Assembly (NCBI GenBank): GCA_013286655.1
Contig: JABDFG010000012.1
Coordinates: 1 to 43,990, forward strand
Direction of reading: 5' to 3'
DNA: 43,990 bases
Source of the DNA: Bacteroidota bacterium
GTDB lineage: Bacteria > Bacteroidota > Bacteroidia > JABDFU01
Under the pieces are notes generated by a model that saw only the letters and a program-made list of their open reading frames with translations, ran no database searches and was not told the DNA's origin. Positions within the stretch are counted from its first letter, which is position 1, and each line of letters begins with the position of its first letter. The translations under genes and the position numbers were made by a program. Positions 17,380 through 26,276 of this stretch are shown one piece after another.

Positions 17380-17618
17380 GTGTTTGTTTTTAACGCGACA
17401 AAACTCCTCGTTTTATTTCTGGTAAGCATTACATAACTATCGTGCAAAGTTGTATCATTCACACCTTAGAAATAATGCGACGATGGCGAGAAAAAATAGG
17501 ACAAAACTCGGAAGGTGTGAAGGATGTAAGTTTTTGGAACAATTGCATAATACTACCCAGAACAGGGAACCTGACTTTTGTTTCTCAAATTATAGAGTAT
17601 TCACTTAACCTAAAAAAA

Positions 17619-20120
17619 ATGAAAAGCACTACATCGACACGAAAAAAATCCAGGTTAACGCTAGCATCGCTGGCACTGATGAGTATGGGCTATGCTGCTA
17701 CCTTTACGGCAACTACCTCGGGTAAATTTAGCAACACCTCGACATGGGCGGGAGGAGTTGTTCCTGCTACCATTGATCTGCTGGACAATATTGTTATTCA
17801 ATCCGGCGTAACGGTTAATATGGATAACAGTGTAGTACTTAATGGTGCTGCAGCGCAATTGGACGTGGAAGGAACACTAAACACCACGAATAATTCTTCG
17901 CTTAAACTTAATATGGGAACCTTAACGGGAGCGGGGACACTTGCTTTGCAGGCGGTTGATTTGAACCTGGGCTCTGCAATTACATTCACAGGTTCCTTAA
18001 CAATGGATACTCTTAATGCTGCGATAGGCTTTACATCAACAGCTCACATAGTGGTGAACAAAAGCTTAAATCTGATAACGGGAGTTTTATCGCTCGCTAC
18101 AGGCGGAGGTTTATCGGTAAGTAATAATGGAACCATTGTTATTTCGGGTGGCTCACTTTCTGCAGCTGCAGGCAGTTCTCTGATTCTGAGCGGAAGCTAC
18201 AATGTGGTTTATACCGGCAGTTCTTCACTTGCGGGTGTTGAGTTAAGCGGTTCGGGATTAAATAATCTTACCATCAACGTGAATGCGCTTAGTGCTGTAA
18301 CACTTGCTTCTGATTTAACAGTGGCAGGAACTTTATCGTTGACCAATGGGACATTAGTGCTTGCCGGTCACAATTTAACCGTTAATGGAATGGTATCAGC
18401 CTCGGGCACTGGAACAATTACTCCAACGGCCGTTTCTAATATCAGCATTAATGCCGCAGCAGGAACTGTCGGAACAATTGTTTTTAGTGGTCTGGCAGCG
18501 ACCTTGAATAATCTGACGATAAATGTAGGCGCTGGAAAGCAGGCATTCATCGGGGGCAAAATCATGGTTGCAGGTACCTTGCAATTAAACAGCGGCACAT
18601 TGAATTTTAATAATACCAGTCTTGTAATTGGCGGTCTTGTTAGCGGCTCTGGCTCGTTAAGCGGAAACGATTCCTCTAACCTGAGCATAAGTGGTTTGGT
18701 AGGAGCGTCTGCGGCACTTAACTTTGTGTCTGGAGGACAACTCATTAATAATTTAACGATCGCTGTGGGTGCAACGAACGCACCAACTTTGGTTTCTGAC
18801 CTAAGTGTAAACGGGAAATTAACCCTTACCGGTATCAGTAACATTAATCTGAATGGTCATTCACTGACACTGGCTGCTGGAAGTAGTCTTGTGGGTCTGG
18901 GTTCAATTGCTGCTAATGCAACATCTGATCTGGTCATTAACGCCACAAAAGGAATTACATCTTTAAAGGTCATCGGAACACTTAGAAACCTCACGATAAA
19001 TACTGCGGGAACTGACAGCGTAACCTTGGCAAACGATATTACTGCAGCAGGTTCACTATTTCTGCAAAATGGCTCTTTGGTTTTGAAAGGACATAACCTG
19101 ATGATCAACGGAGATATATCGGCAGGGGGCAATGGAACAATTTCTTCTGATTCGACCTCCAGCATTGTTATTACTACCTCCGCTTCTGTTTCCGGGGCTT
19201 TAAATTTTTCTTCAACAGCTAACCGGTTGAAAAATTTAATGGTAAATATTGGAAACAACGGGACGGCGCTTATCGGTACGAATTTACAGGTAACGGATTC
19301 CATTCATTTCATTGCAGGAACCCTGAATATCGGACGTAACGCATTGATTATGGGTGCAAAAGGCTCTATTTCAGGAGCGGGTAGCGCTTCTTACATTATT
19401 ACCGCAACAGCTGGATATGTTCAAATGAATGTAACAGCCGGAGGAAGCGGTTCGGTGAATTTTCCTGTCGGAACTTCTGCACTCTATGCACCGGCATCTG
19501 TATTTTTAAACACCGGTTCTGCGAGCGGACAAATACAGGTAGGAGTTACAAATGATGTGCTATTAGATGGAACTACAGGAACTTCTCTTGCTGCGGTTCA
19601 ACCGCTGGTGGATGCAACCTGGAATGTTCATTCAAATGTCATCAGTAACCTGAATTTGAATTTACAGGTAATATGGTCAGCAGCCATGCAGGTAAATGCC
19701 TTTGATCCGAATGCTTGTTATCTGTCTCATTACACAGGCGGTGCTTGGAATAAAAGCGTATCAACTGCAGCTACTTTATCAGCAGGCATGTATAGCCAGC
19801 AAATGACTGGACTTACCTCCCTCAGCCCTTTTACGGTGTTCGGTCAGAAAGCGGTAACAGCCGTCATTGAAATAACGAACGATGTGACATTTACAATGTT
19901 TCCAAATCCAGCTACGGATAATATTGTTATTCGAAATACAACAGCTGTTAAAGGAGCTATGAACATGGATATCTATAGTTCAACAGGAAAGTTGATTGCT
20001 AACTATATATTGACGGACGCAACTTCTACTATCCCGGTAAATGCCCTGATAAATGGAACTTATTTCGTGAGGTTTTACAATAACAACACGAGTAGCACAA
20101 AGTCATTTATCAAGATGTAA
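17619..20120 (+). CDS. T9SS-exported beta-repeat (adhesin-like) protein
   Basis: The frame is open from 17442, but the ATG at 17619 begins the only plausible signal peptide (MKSTTSTRKKSRLTLASLALMSMGYA), giving 833 residues. The N-terminal segment TFTATTSGKFSNTSTWAGG resembles the start of G8/beta-helix surface proteins. Residues about 215-620 are five repeats of about 80 residues. Each has the plan NNLTINV, DLxVxGxLxLxxGxLxL, GHxLxVNG and SxxGxG, predicted to form a long beta-solenoid. The C-terminal 80 residues (VTFTMFPNPATDNIVI, GTYFVRFYN, KSFIKM) are a type A T9SS sorting domain. It is transcribed away from the adhesin/PorP unit across a 239-base gap and ends at a strong hairpin terminator. 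No enzymatic signature is visible, so adhesion or a matrix role is an inference. Confidence 0.83.
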   Translation: MKSTTSTRKKSRLTLASLALMSMGYAATFTATTSGKFSNTSTWAGGVVPATIDLLDNIVIQSGVTVNMDNSVVLNGAAAQLDVEGTLNTTNNSSLKLNMGTLTGAGTLALQAVDLNLGSAITFTGSLTMDTLNAAIGFTSTAHIVVNKSLNLITGVLSLATGGGLSVSNNGTIVISGGSLSAAAGSSLILSGSYNVVYTGSSSLAGVELSGSGLNNLTINVNALSAVTLASDLTVAGTLSLTNGTLVLAGHNLTVNGMVSASGTGTITPTAVSNISINAAAGTVGTIVFSGLAATLNNLTINVGAGKQAFIGGKIMVAGTLQLNSGTLNFNNTSLVIGGLVSGSGSLSGNDSSNLSISGLVGASAALNFVSGGQLINNLTIAVGATNAPTLVSDLSVNGKLTLTGISNINLNGHSLTLAAGSSLVGLGSIAANATSDLVINATKGITSLKVIGTLRNLTINTAGTDSVTLANDITAAGSLFLQNGSLVLKGHNLMINGDISAGGNGTISSDSTSSIVITTSASVSGALNFSSTANRLKNLMVNIGNNGTALIGTNLQVTDSIHFIAGTLNIGRNALIMGAKGSISGAGSASYIITATAGYVQMNVTAGGSGSVNFPVGTSALYAPASVFLNTGSASGQIQVGVTNDVLLDGTTGTSLAAVQPLVDATWNVHSNVISNLNLNLQVIWSAAMQVNAFDPNACYLSHYTGGAWNKSVSTAATLSAGMYSQQMTGLTSLSPFTVFGQKAVTAVIEITNDVTFTMFPNPATDNIVIRNTTAVKGAMNMDIYSSTGKLIANYILTDATSTIPVNALINGTYFVRFYNNNTSSTKSFIKM
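18261..19470 (+). repeat. five tandem beta-solenoid coding repeats of about 242 bases
   Basis: The NNLTIN-type start of each unit falls at 18261, 18507, 18747, 18984 and 19230, so the periods are 246, 240, 237 and 246 bases. The units are diverged at DNA level, suggesting old duplication rather than recent expansion. Confidence 0.75.
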
Positions 20121-20137
20121 TTAACTATCGATCAAAC

Positions 20138-20176
20138 AAAAAATCCGTAAGATATTCAAACTCTTACGGATTTTTT
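20138..20176 (+). terminator. rho-independent terminator after the beta-repeat protein
   Basis: A perfect 15-bp stem (AAAAAATCCGTAAGA with TCTTACGGATTTTTT, 9-base loop) lies 18 bases past the stop codon and ends in a T run. The flanking A run means it could also serve the convergent kinase gene at 20229 on the minus strand. Confidence 0.9.
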
Positions 20177-20228
20177 TGTACCTAGGTTTCTGTTACAGTT
20201 TTTATCTTAGGCTACTTTGAAGGAGTTG

Positions 20229-23200
20229 TCAGTCAATTGGAGATAGATTCTTTACCAAAGAAACTATTTTACGATACAATAATTTTTCATCGAAAGGTTT
20301 CGAGATATAATCATTCATTCCAAAAGCTTTGCACTTGGAAATGTCCACAGTGGTTACATCGGCAGTTAATGCAATGATAGGGATGTTGGAATGTAAAACA
20401 GTGCGAATGTATTCCGTTGCTTCAAATCCATTCATTTCAGGCATTTGTAAGTCCATCAGGATAATGTCATAATTATGTATTCTCAATTTTTCAATGCCTA
20501 TTTTTCCATTTTCGGCAAAATCATATTCAAATCCAAAGTCGGTCAAAATTGTTTTAACAAGTAATCGGTTAAGCGGAACATCCTCTACGACCAGAACACT
20601 TATACTTTTTATTTTCGTAGCTGGATTCACTTCACTTAGTTCAATTGGAAGCTCGGAATTGGTCTTATAAAAACTTAATGTAAAACTAAACGTAGAGCCT
20701 TTTCCGACCTTACTCTTCACCCGAATATGGCCTCCTTGAGGTTCGACTAATTGTTTGACAATAGCAAGACCTAAACCTGTTCCACCGTATAATCTGGAAG
20801 TTCCCTCAGACGCCTGTTGGAAATCTTCGAAAATATGCTCCAGTTTATTTTCGGGTATACCGATTCCGGTATCCGTGACGGCAAATTCAATGCTTACTGT
20901 TTCTTCGTCTTCGCTCAGCAACTTAATACTTACGGTAATTTCCCCTTTTTCAGTAAATTTTACTGCGTTGCTGATAAGATTTAAAATAATTTGATGCAGG
21001 CGTACAGGGTCTCCAATCAGTACCGTTGGTATTTGATCATCGTATTCTTCAATAAGTCTCACATTGTTTTCCTGAAGTTTTAACTCAAATAAATGAAGCA
21101 TGGAGGAGATCGACTCTTTCATTTTGAAAGCCTTTTTTTCAAATGTCATTTTCCCTGCTTCCACTTTTGCCAAATCAAGAATGTCATTGATCAATACGGT
21201 TAGTGCTTCTCCACTAACCTTTATTGCCTGCAAATAATCTCTTTGTTTATCGGTCAAACCTGTTTTCAGCAACACCTTTGTAAACCCCACAATGGCATTC
21301 ATTGGTGTGCGGATCTCATGGCTCATGTTGGACAAAAACTGCTGTTTTGATTGCACCGCGTCGACGGCTATTTGTGTCTTTTGCTCTGCAATAATCGTTG
21401 CACGCTTCAGTTCATTATTGCTCTCTTCAATTTTCAATGACATTTTTTTCTCGTACTGAAGCTCCACCTCAAGTACCTTTTTTTCTTTTACCTGAAGTTC
21501 GATCGCTAGTTTCTTTACGTCTGTAATATCAGAAATGGTGAGAACGATTAACTCTTCATTTTTACTCTGCTGAAAAATCCGGTGTGCATTCAGGAGCATT
21601 GTTTTGATTCCGCTTAAAGGAAATGTCAGTTCAACTTCAAAATCGTGAAAGTGATTATTTTTTGGGACGATATCCTCCAGCAATTCTCGGAGAGCTGGGA
21701 TATTCCATTGGCTGTCACCCAATTTATAGAGAGATACTCCTATACTGTCTTCTTCATTTACACGAAACGTTTTGCAGAACGAACTATTGGCAGATTTAAT
21801 CCGCATATTTCTGTCAAGAATAAGCATCGGTTCATGAATAGTAGAAAGAATTCCGTCATAGTATGTATATAATTCTTCAACTTGCTGAATGCGTACATGT
21901 AATTCCTGATTGGTTGTAATAAGCTCTTCATTAGTAGATTCAATTTCTTCCTTTGATGTTTCCAGTTCTTCGTTCAGGCTCTGTAATTCTTCATTACTCG
22001 AAACAGCTTCTTCATTTGCGCTTTGTAATTCTTCGTTAGCTGCTTCCTGGTCGTGGGTAATAGAACCCATATCATTACGGGCGGAGCTAAGTTCTTCTTC
22101 TAATTTTTTTATCCTGCGGTCTTTAGCAATGGAATTATCTTTTATTCCTTTGAGGGGAAGACCCATCATTTCCATACGTTGCCCTGAAAAAACCACGATC
22201 AGCAAGGGTTCTTCCCCTTCAATTTTAAAAGGAACTACTTCCAAATCAACTGTTTGAAAAGTATTTGTATCCGTATTCCGGTTCATTTCAATGCCCGATT
22301 TGTGGACTGTTCGTTTCGATTTAATAGCATGGTGAATTGCATTTCGCAGCTCGAAAGTAATTTCGGTATTGGCCATCTTTAAAATATTAAAGCTGGCCTT
22401 GCCCGGTGATTGTAAAAGATAAAGCTCCGTTTTACCCCTGAACTGGAGAATTTCCATCTCGTAATTAATAATTACGCTTGCAGGTACGTGGTGTGCTAAT
22501 AGAACAGCATCAAAGGCGTTACTGAGGCTAATTCCGGATTGCGCAGGATTTTTTTTAAGGAGTAAAGGTGAAGTCTTGTTTTTTTCGCGTAAGACTGTTT
22601 GCGGCATGCGAGGTATTAAACTCGGTATTTTGTGTGAGCCCGAATGATTTTTGCGAGAGTAAATTTTATATGTTTTATTGAGAGGCGTAAAAAGGGGTGT
22701 GGAGGTTCCAATGGTTTCTGATTTGCCTAGGATAAGACAGGCTCCTTCATTTAAAGCATAGTGAAAGGTGGCAATTGCTTTTTTCTGTGCGGATGTTTCC
22801 AGATAAATAAGAAAATTCCGGCAACTGATAAAGTCCATTCGCGAAAAAGGAGGATCACTTAAGATGTTGTGTTGAGCGAATATACATACGTCCCGCAAAG
22901 GCTGAGAGATGCGATACCTATCCTTGGATTTTGTGAAAAAGCGCTGAATGCGTTTGGGTGAGACATTTTTGAGTTGGTCTATGGAGTACTCTCCGTTGCG
23001 GGCCTCCTGGATCGCTTCTGCGCTGAGGTCGGAGGCGAAAATCTGAAAAGGGATAGTGTTGATTTTTGCATCCTGTAATTCAATCAAAATCATGGCAATG
23101 GAATACACTTCTTCTCCTGTGGCACAGGCAGCCACCCAAATACGTAAGGTTTCTCCTGGTGTTTTGCTTTTCAGTAATTTCGGGAATATGGTTTTTTTTA

Positions 23201-24104
23201 AAAGCAAGAATGCATCAATATCTCGGAAGAAATCCGTAACGTTAATGAGGAGGTCGTTATAAAGTAGATCTATTTCGTTGTTTTTTTTTGCTACAAATTC
23301 GGCATATAGTTTTATGGTCTTTGTTTTATGGATTAACATTCTCCGCAATATCCGCCTCTTAACGGTATTCATTTTATAATGACTGAAATCAATGTTCTTT
23401 CTTTTATGCAAAAATTGAAGAATGATTTTTAAATCGGGATCGTTGTTTTCAATTTCATCTTCTGCCAAGGCATGGGTAGGGACTTTTTTCACTGTAGAAT
23501 AGTTGCTCATGGCGACTATTTCTTTGGCAATTTTTTTTGGCGATAGAACAAAATCAACTACACCTTCGGCGATAGCGGATTCTGGCATACTGCTGAATTT
23601 TGCCGAATCATCCTGAGCAAAAGTTATTCCTCCTGCTAGTTTTATCTCTTTTAACCCTCTCGTGCCGTCACTTCCATTTCCGGATAGAATAATCCCGATA
23701 ACATTATTTCCATGAGTTTCAGCTAAGGAAGAGAAAAGAACGTCGATGGAAAGGTTAGTAGCTTTGTTTTTTGGTCTGGGAATTAATTTTATATGTCCGT
23801 TTGTCACCTCAATTTCTTTATCATATGGAATCACGTACAAATTATTCGGTTCCATCTTTTTTATCCCTTCTACTTCCTGTACGTTCATTTTAGTTTTCTT
23901 CGACAAAAGCGTAGTAAGTAAACTTTTATGATCGGGGCTCAGGTGTTGCACATAGATAAATGCCATACCTGTATCGGAAGAGAGATTTTGTAAAAGTTGC
24001 GTTATTGCTTCCAGCCCGCCTGCTGAGGCGCCGATAGCGACAACGGGGAAAGAGTTTTTTTTAGCAGACAGGTGTCGTCCTCTTGGGGAAATGGCTGATT
24101 TCAT
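20229..24104 (-). CDS. CheB-CheR-PAS-histidine kinase-receiver fusion
   Basis: This 1291-residue protein has a CheB methylesterase domain (about 18-205), with the catalytic triad S27 (GASAGG), H54 (VQHLSPDH) and D146 (GNGSDG). It lacks the usual N-terminal receiver. A CheR methyltransferase domain (about 225-490) carries the SAM site AACATGEEVYSIAM and the NVTDFFRD loop. Then come a PAS-like segment (about 530-650), a coiled coil rich in NEEL repeats (about 655-740), and a second PAS domain (about 745-860). HisKA follows with H929 (SNMSHEIRTP), then HATPase (about 1010-1135) and a C-terminal receiver with phospho-acceptor D1218 (ILMDLQMPEMNG). It looks complete and catalytic in every module. 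No chemoreceptor or cheA/cheW gene is nearby. Membrane segments are absent, so it is probably cytoplasmic. The input signal and partner are unknown. Confidence 0.92.
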   Translation of the reverse strand: MKSAISPRGRHLSAKKNSFPVVAIGASAGGLEAITQLLQNLSSDTGMAFIYVQHLSPDHKSLLTTLLSKKTKMNVQEVEGIKKMEPNNLYVIPYDKEIEVTNGHIKLIPRPKNKATNLSIDVLFSSLAETHGNNVIGIILSGNGSDGTRGLKEIKLAGGITFAQDDSAKFSSMPESAIAEGVVDFVLSPKKIAKEIVAMSNYSTVKKVPTHALAEDEIENNDPDLKIILQFLHKRKNIDFSHYKMNTVKRRILRRMLIHKTKTIKLYAEFVAKKNNEIDLLYNDLLINVTDFFRDIDAFLLLKKTIFPKLLKSKTPGETLRIWVAACATGEEVYSIAMILIELQDAKINTIPFQIFASDLSAEAIQEARNGEYSIDQLKNVSPKRIQRFFTKSKDRYRISQPLRDVCIFAQHNILSDPPFSRMDFISCRNFLIYLETSAQKKAIATFHYALNEGACLILGKSETIGTSTPLFTPLNKTYKIYSRKNHSGSHKIPSLIPRMPQTVLREKNKTSPLLLKKNPAQSGISLSNAFDAVLLAHHVPASVIINYEMEILQFRGKTELYLLQSPGKASFNILKMANTEITFELRNAIHHAIKSKRTVHKSGIEMNRNTDTNTFQTVDLEVVPFKIEGEEPLLIVVFSGQRMEMMGLPLKGIKDNSIAKDRRIKKLEEELSSARNDMGSITHDQEAANEELQSANEEAVSSNEELQSLNEELETSKEEIESTNEELITTNQELHVRIQQVEELYTYYDGILSTIHEPMLILDRNMRIKSANSSFCKTFRVNEEDSIGVSLYKLGDSQWNIPALRELLEDIVPKNNHFHDFEVELTFPLSGIKTMLLNAHRIFQQSKNEELIVLTISDITDVKKLAIELQVKEKKVLEVELQYEKKMSLKIEESNNELKRATIIAEQKTQIAVDAVQSKQQFLSNMSHEIRTPMNAIVGFTKVLLKTGLTDKQRDYLQAIKVSGEALTVLINDILDLAKVEAGKMTFEKKAFKMKESISSMLHLFELKLQENNVRLIEEYDDQIPTVLIGDPVRLHQIILNLISNAVKFTEKGEITVSIKLLSEDEETVSIEFAVTDTGIGIPENKLEHIFEDFQQASEGTSRLYGGTGLGLAIVKQLVEPQGGHIRVKSKVGKGSTFSFTLSFYKTNSELPIELSEVNPATKIKSISVLVVEDVPLNRLLVKTILTDFGFEYDFAENGKIGIEKLRIHNYDIILMDLQMPEMNGFEATEYIRTVLHSNIPIIALTADVTTVDISKCKAFGMNDYISKPFDEKLLYRKIVSLVKNLSPID

Positions 24105-24359
24105 TGAATATTAAAATTTTTGTAACTATTCTCCGTACGCTTATTATTCAACCGTAATATGAATAAGGCCTTTGGTGAATGTATGCTAATAAATCGGATA
24201 AACCCCTTATTAACTCTGCATATCTCTCCCGATGCATTTTTGCTCCATATGAATCATGTAACTTATTTACAGTGTTGTGTAATTTATAACATGTCAAAAG
24301 TTGCTCCTTTGTCAAAAGAGTATAAACTAATCCAAACAATTCACCTAATCCAATCCATC

Positions 24360-25142
24360 ATGAAAAAATGCGCGTTTTTTATCTTAAGTTGTATCCTGGT
24401 TTTTTCCTCCTGCGTTTCCAAGAAAAAACTACTCAGTGAACGAAGCAGGGTGAAAAACCTGCAAACGGATAGCATTTTCACACATTCCGATTTAAGAGAT
24501 TGTAATTCAAAAGTAGCTAACCTGGAAGGGGAGAAAGCCGAAATACAAAAGGCAATGTCAAACCTTTCCACCAGCTCTCAGGCAACAATTGAAGATTCAA
24601 AACTGACAATTATTACTCAGGCCAAAAGATTAAAGGATCTCCAAACACTGATCCAATCGCAAAAGGACATTGTCAATAAGCTTAAAAAGACAATGGCCGA
24701 TGCCCTGATCAATTTTAAACCCGATGAACTAAGCGTTTCTATAAAGGATGGCAAACTGTATGTTTCTCTTCAGGAAAAATTACTGTTCAAATCAGGAAGT
24801 GCCGTAGTGGATCCCAAAGGCAAGGAAGCACTTCAATCATTGGCAGCCGTACTTAATGCAACCCAGGACATTAGTGTGGACATTGAAGGCCATACGGATA
24901 ATGTACCCATGAAGGGAAAATACGAAGACAATTGGTCCTTAAGCACAGAAAGAGCTACTTCCATTGTGCGCATCCTCATTAATGACTACAAAGTAGATGC
25001 CCACAATATCATTTCCTCTGGCAGAGGGGAATTTTACCCCGTAGCTGACAACACAACGACCGAAGGCAAAGCCAGAAATCGCAGGACAGAAATTATTCTT
25101 TCACCAAATCTTTCGGAGCTTTTCAAATTAATTAATCAATAA
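24360..25142 (+). CDS. OmpA-family peptidoglycan-binding lipoprotein
   Basis: An open frame begins at 24159, but the ATG at 24360 starts a lipoprotein signal peptide (MKKCAFFILSCILVFSSC) with the lipidated cysteine near residue 18. This gives 260 residues. Residues about 25-120 are predicted coiled coil. The C-terminal OmpA domain (about 135-250) has FKSGSAVVDPKGKEAL, DIEGHTDNVPM, NWSLSTERATSIVRIL and NRRTEIIL, the peptidoglycan-binding core. It should tether the outer membrane to the cell wall. It is divergent from the chemotaxis-type kinase and 61 bases before the YXWGXW-type gene, so these two may be co-transcribed. The 255-base gap before it (24105-24359) holds no recognisable promoter, RNA or repeat. 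Confidence 0.87.
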   Translation: MKKCAFFILSCILVFSSCVSKKKLLSERSRVKNLQTDSIFTHSDLRDCNSKVANLEGEKAEIQKAMSNLSTSSQATIEDSKLTIITQAKRLKDLQTLIQSQKDIVNKLKKTMADALINFKPDELSVSIKDGKLYVSLQEKLLFKSGSAVVDPKGKEALQSLAAVLNATQDISVDIEGHTDNVPMKGKYEDNWSLSTERATSIVRILINDYKVDAHNIISSGRGEFYPVADNTTTEGKARNRRTEIILSPNLSELFKLINQ

Positions 25143-25203
25143 ATAGCCCCGTATCGTTTGCAGCTTTTTACGGATACTCAGTAAATACACCTAAATCTAT
25201 TTT

Positions 25204-26232
25204 ATGAAAAAGCCATTCCTCTTTATTTATATTCTCACCATTCTGTGCCTGGAAAAAACGAATGCAATTGCACAGGTTTCCGTTCAAATTGTGATTGCGC
25301 CACCGATAATTCCGGTTTATGTCCAGCCAGCCTGCCCCACAGAAGGTTATATCTGGACCCCAGGTTACTGGGCTTATCAGAGCGATGACTATTATTGGGT
25401 GCCAGGTGTATGGATCCTTCCGGCCCAGCCTGGTTTTTTGTGGACTCCGGGTTACTGGGGTTATGAAGGAGGTTATTACGGCTGGAGTGCCGGCTATTGG
25501 GGTCCTCACATAGGTTATTATGGAGGAGTATGTTATGGACATGGATACGGAGGAGAAGGATATTCAGGAGGGCGATGGGAAGGAGGATCTTTCCGGTATA
25601 ATACGGCTGTAAGCAACGTAAATGTGACGGTAATTCACAACACCTACATCGACAGAACAGAAACTCATTCCAGCTCCGGAAATCATTCCAGCTTCAATGG
25701 GCCAGGTGGAATCACTGCGAAACCGACTGCCAATGAACGTGTGGCAATGAATGAAAGTCATGTCAGCGCGAGTTCAGAACAGCGTTCGCATGAGCAAGCC
25801 GCAAGTAAGAACAGGAGTCAATTCGCTTCTGTGAATAAAGGACAGCCCACGACAATGGGAATGAGCAAGGTCGGCAGCCCTGTCGCCAATCAACCGGGAA
25901 AAGCGGTAAATCAGACGCCAGCAAAAAATAGCCCGATGCCTCAGCAGCATAGCGCAGTTCCTGCACAATATGTCGTTCAGCCTCAACAACACCCTCAGAC
26001 ATCTCAGCCGCACAATGTTTCAGCTCCGCAGCATACCGCTGCAACTCCTCAACGTGCAACAGCTCCGCAACACGCAACTGCAGTTCCACAACAGCATGCT
26101 GCTCCTTCGCAACAGCACCAGGCCCAGCAGCCACAACATCAGGCTCCACAGCAACACAATGCTCCGGTACAACACAGTGCAGCTCCTCAGCAACATAATG
26201 AGGCACCACATGCGGAAGGCCATCCCAGGTAA
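25204..26232 (+). CDS. exported YXWGXW-repeat protein with Gln/His/Pro-rich tail
   Basis: This 342-residue protein has a signal peptide (about 1-24, cleaved near NAIAQ). The N-terminal half has several WTPGYWAYQ, YYWVPGVWI, LWTPGYWGY and YGWSAGYWG units, the WxxGxW / YXWGXW repeat. A Gly/Tyr-rich stretch (about 105-125) follows. From about residue 230 onward the tail is made of short PQQHxA-type units rich in Gln, Pro and His. The repeat family is found in exported proteins of Gram-negative bacteria and its biochemical role is not established. The His-rich tail could bind metal, but this is only an inference. The reverse strand of the tail has long spurious open frames because of codon bias in the repeats. 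Confidence 0.78.
   Translation: MKKPFLFIYILTILCLEKTNAIAQVSVQIVIAPPIIPVYVQPACPTEGYIWTPGYWAYQSDDYYWVPGVWILPAQPGFLWTPGYWGYEGGYYGWSAGYWGPHIGYYGGVCYGHGYGGEGYSGGRWEGGSFRYNTAVSNVNVTVIHNTYIDRTETHSSSGNHSSFNGPGGITAKPTANERVAMNESHVSASSEQRSHEQAASKNRSQFASVNKGQPTTMGMSKVGSPVANQPGKAVNQTPAKNSPMPQQHSAVPAQYVVQPQQHPQTSQPHNVSAPQHTAATPQRATAPQHATAVPQQHAAPSQQHQAQQPQHQAPQQHNAPVQHSAAPQQHNEAPHAEGHPR
25955..26208 (+). repeat. short Gln/His/Pro-coding repeats (CAGCAY / CCNCAR pattern)
   Basis: This stretch encodes about twenty short PQQH-type units in the C-terminal tail of the YXWGXW-type protein. It is a low-complexity region whose unit number may vary between strains. Confidence 0.6.
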
Positions 26233-26276
26233 ATTTGTTGACGACAACCCTAAATTGAGGCGATCAGGAGAGTGTT

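Noticed and set aside
17442-17618. 59-residue extension at the start of the beta-repeat protein
   Set aside because: The extension has no signal peptide and lies in the promoter gap. The ATG at 17619 begins a standard signal sequence.
18368-18844. 158-residue open frame on the minus strand inside the beta-repeat protein gene
   Set aside because: It is an antisense shadow of a low-complexity, repeat-coding plus-strand gene. It has no motif or signal peptide, and the plus-strand frame has a clear sorting domain.
24159-24359. 67-residue extension before the OmpA lipoprotein
   Set aside because: A lipoprotein signal peptide begins at 24360, and the extension would bury it.
25763-26209. 148-residue open frame antisense to the Gln/His/Pro-rich tail
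   Set aside because: It arises from the repetitive CAG/CAY/CCN codons. Its protein is low complexity, and the plus strand encodes the recognised exported protein.
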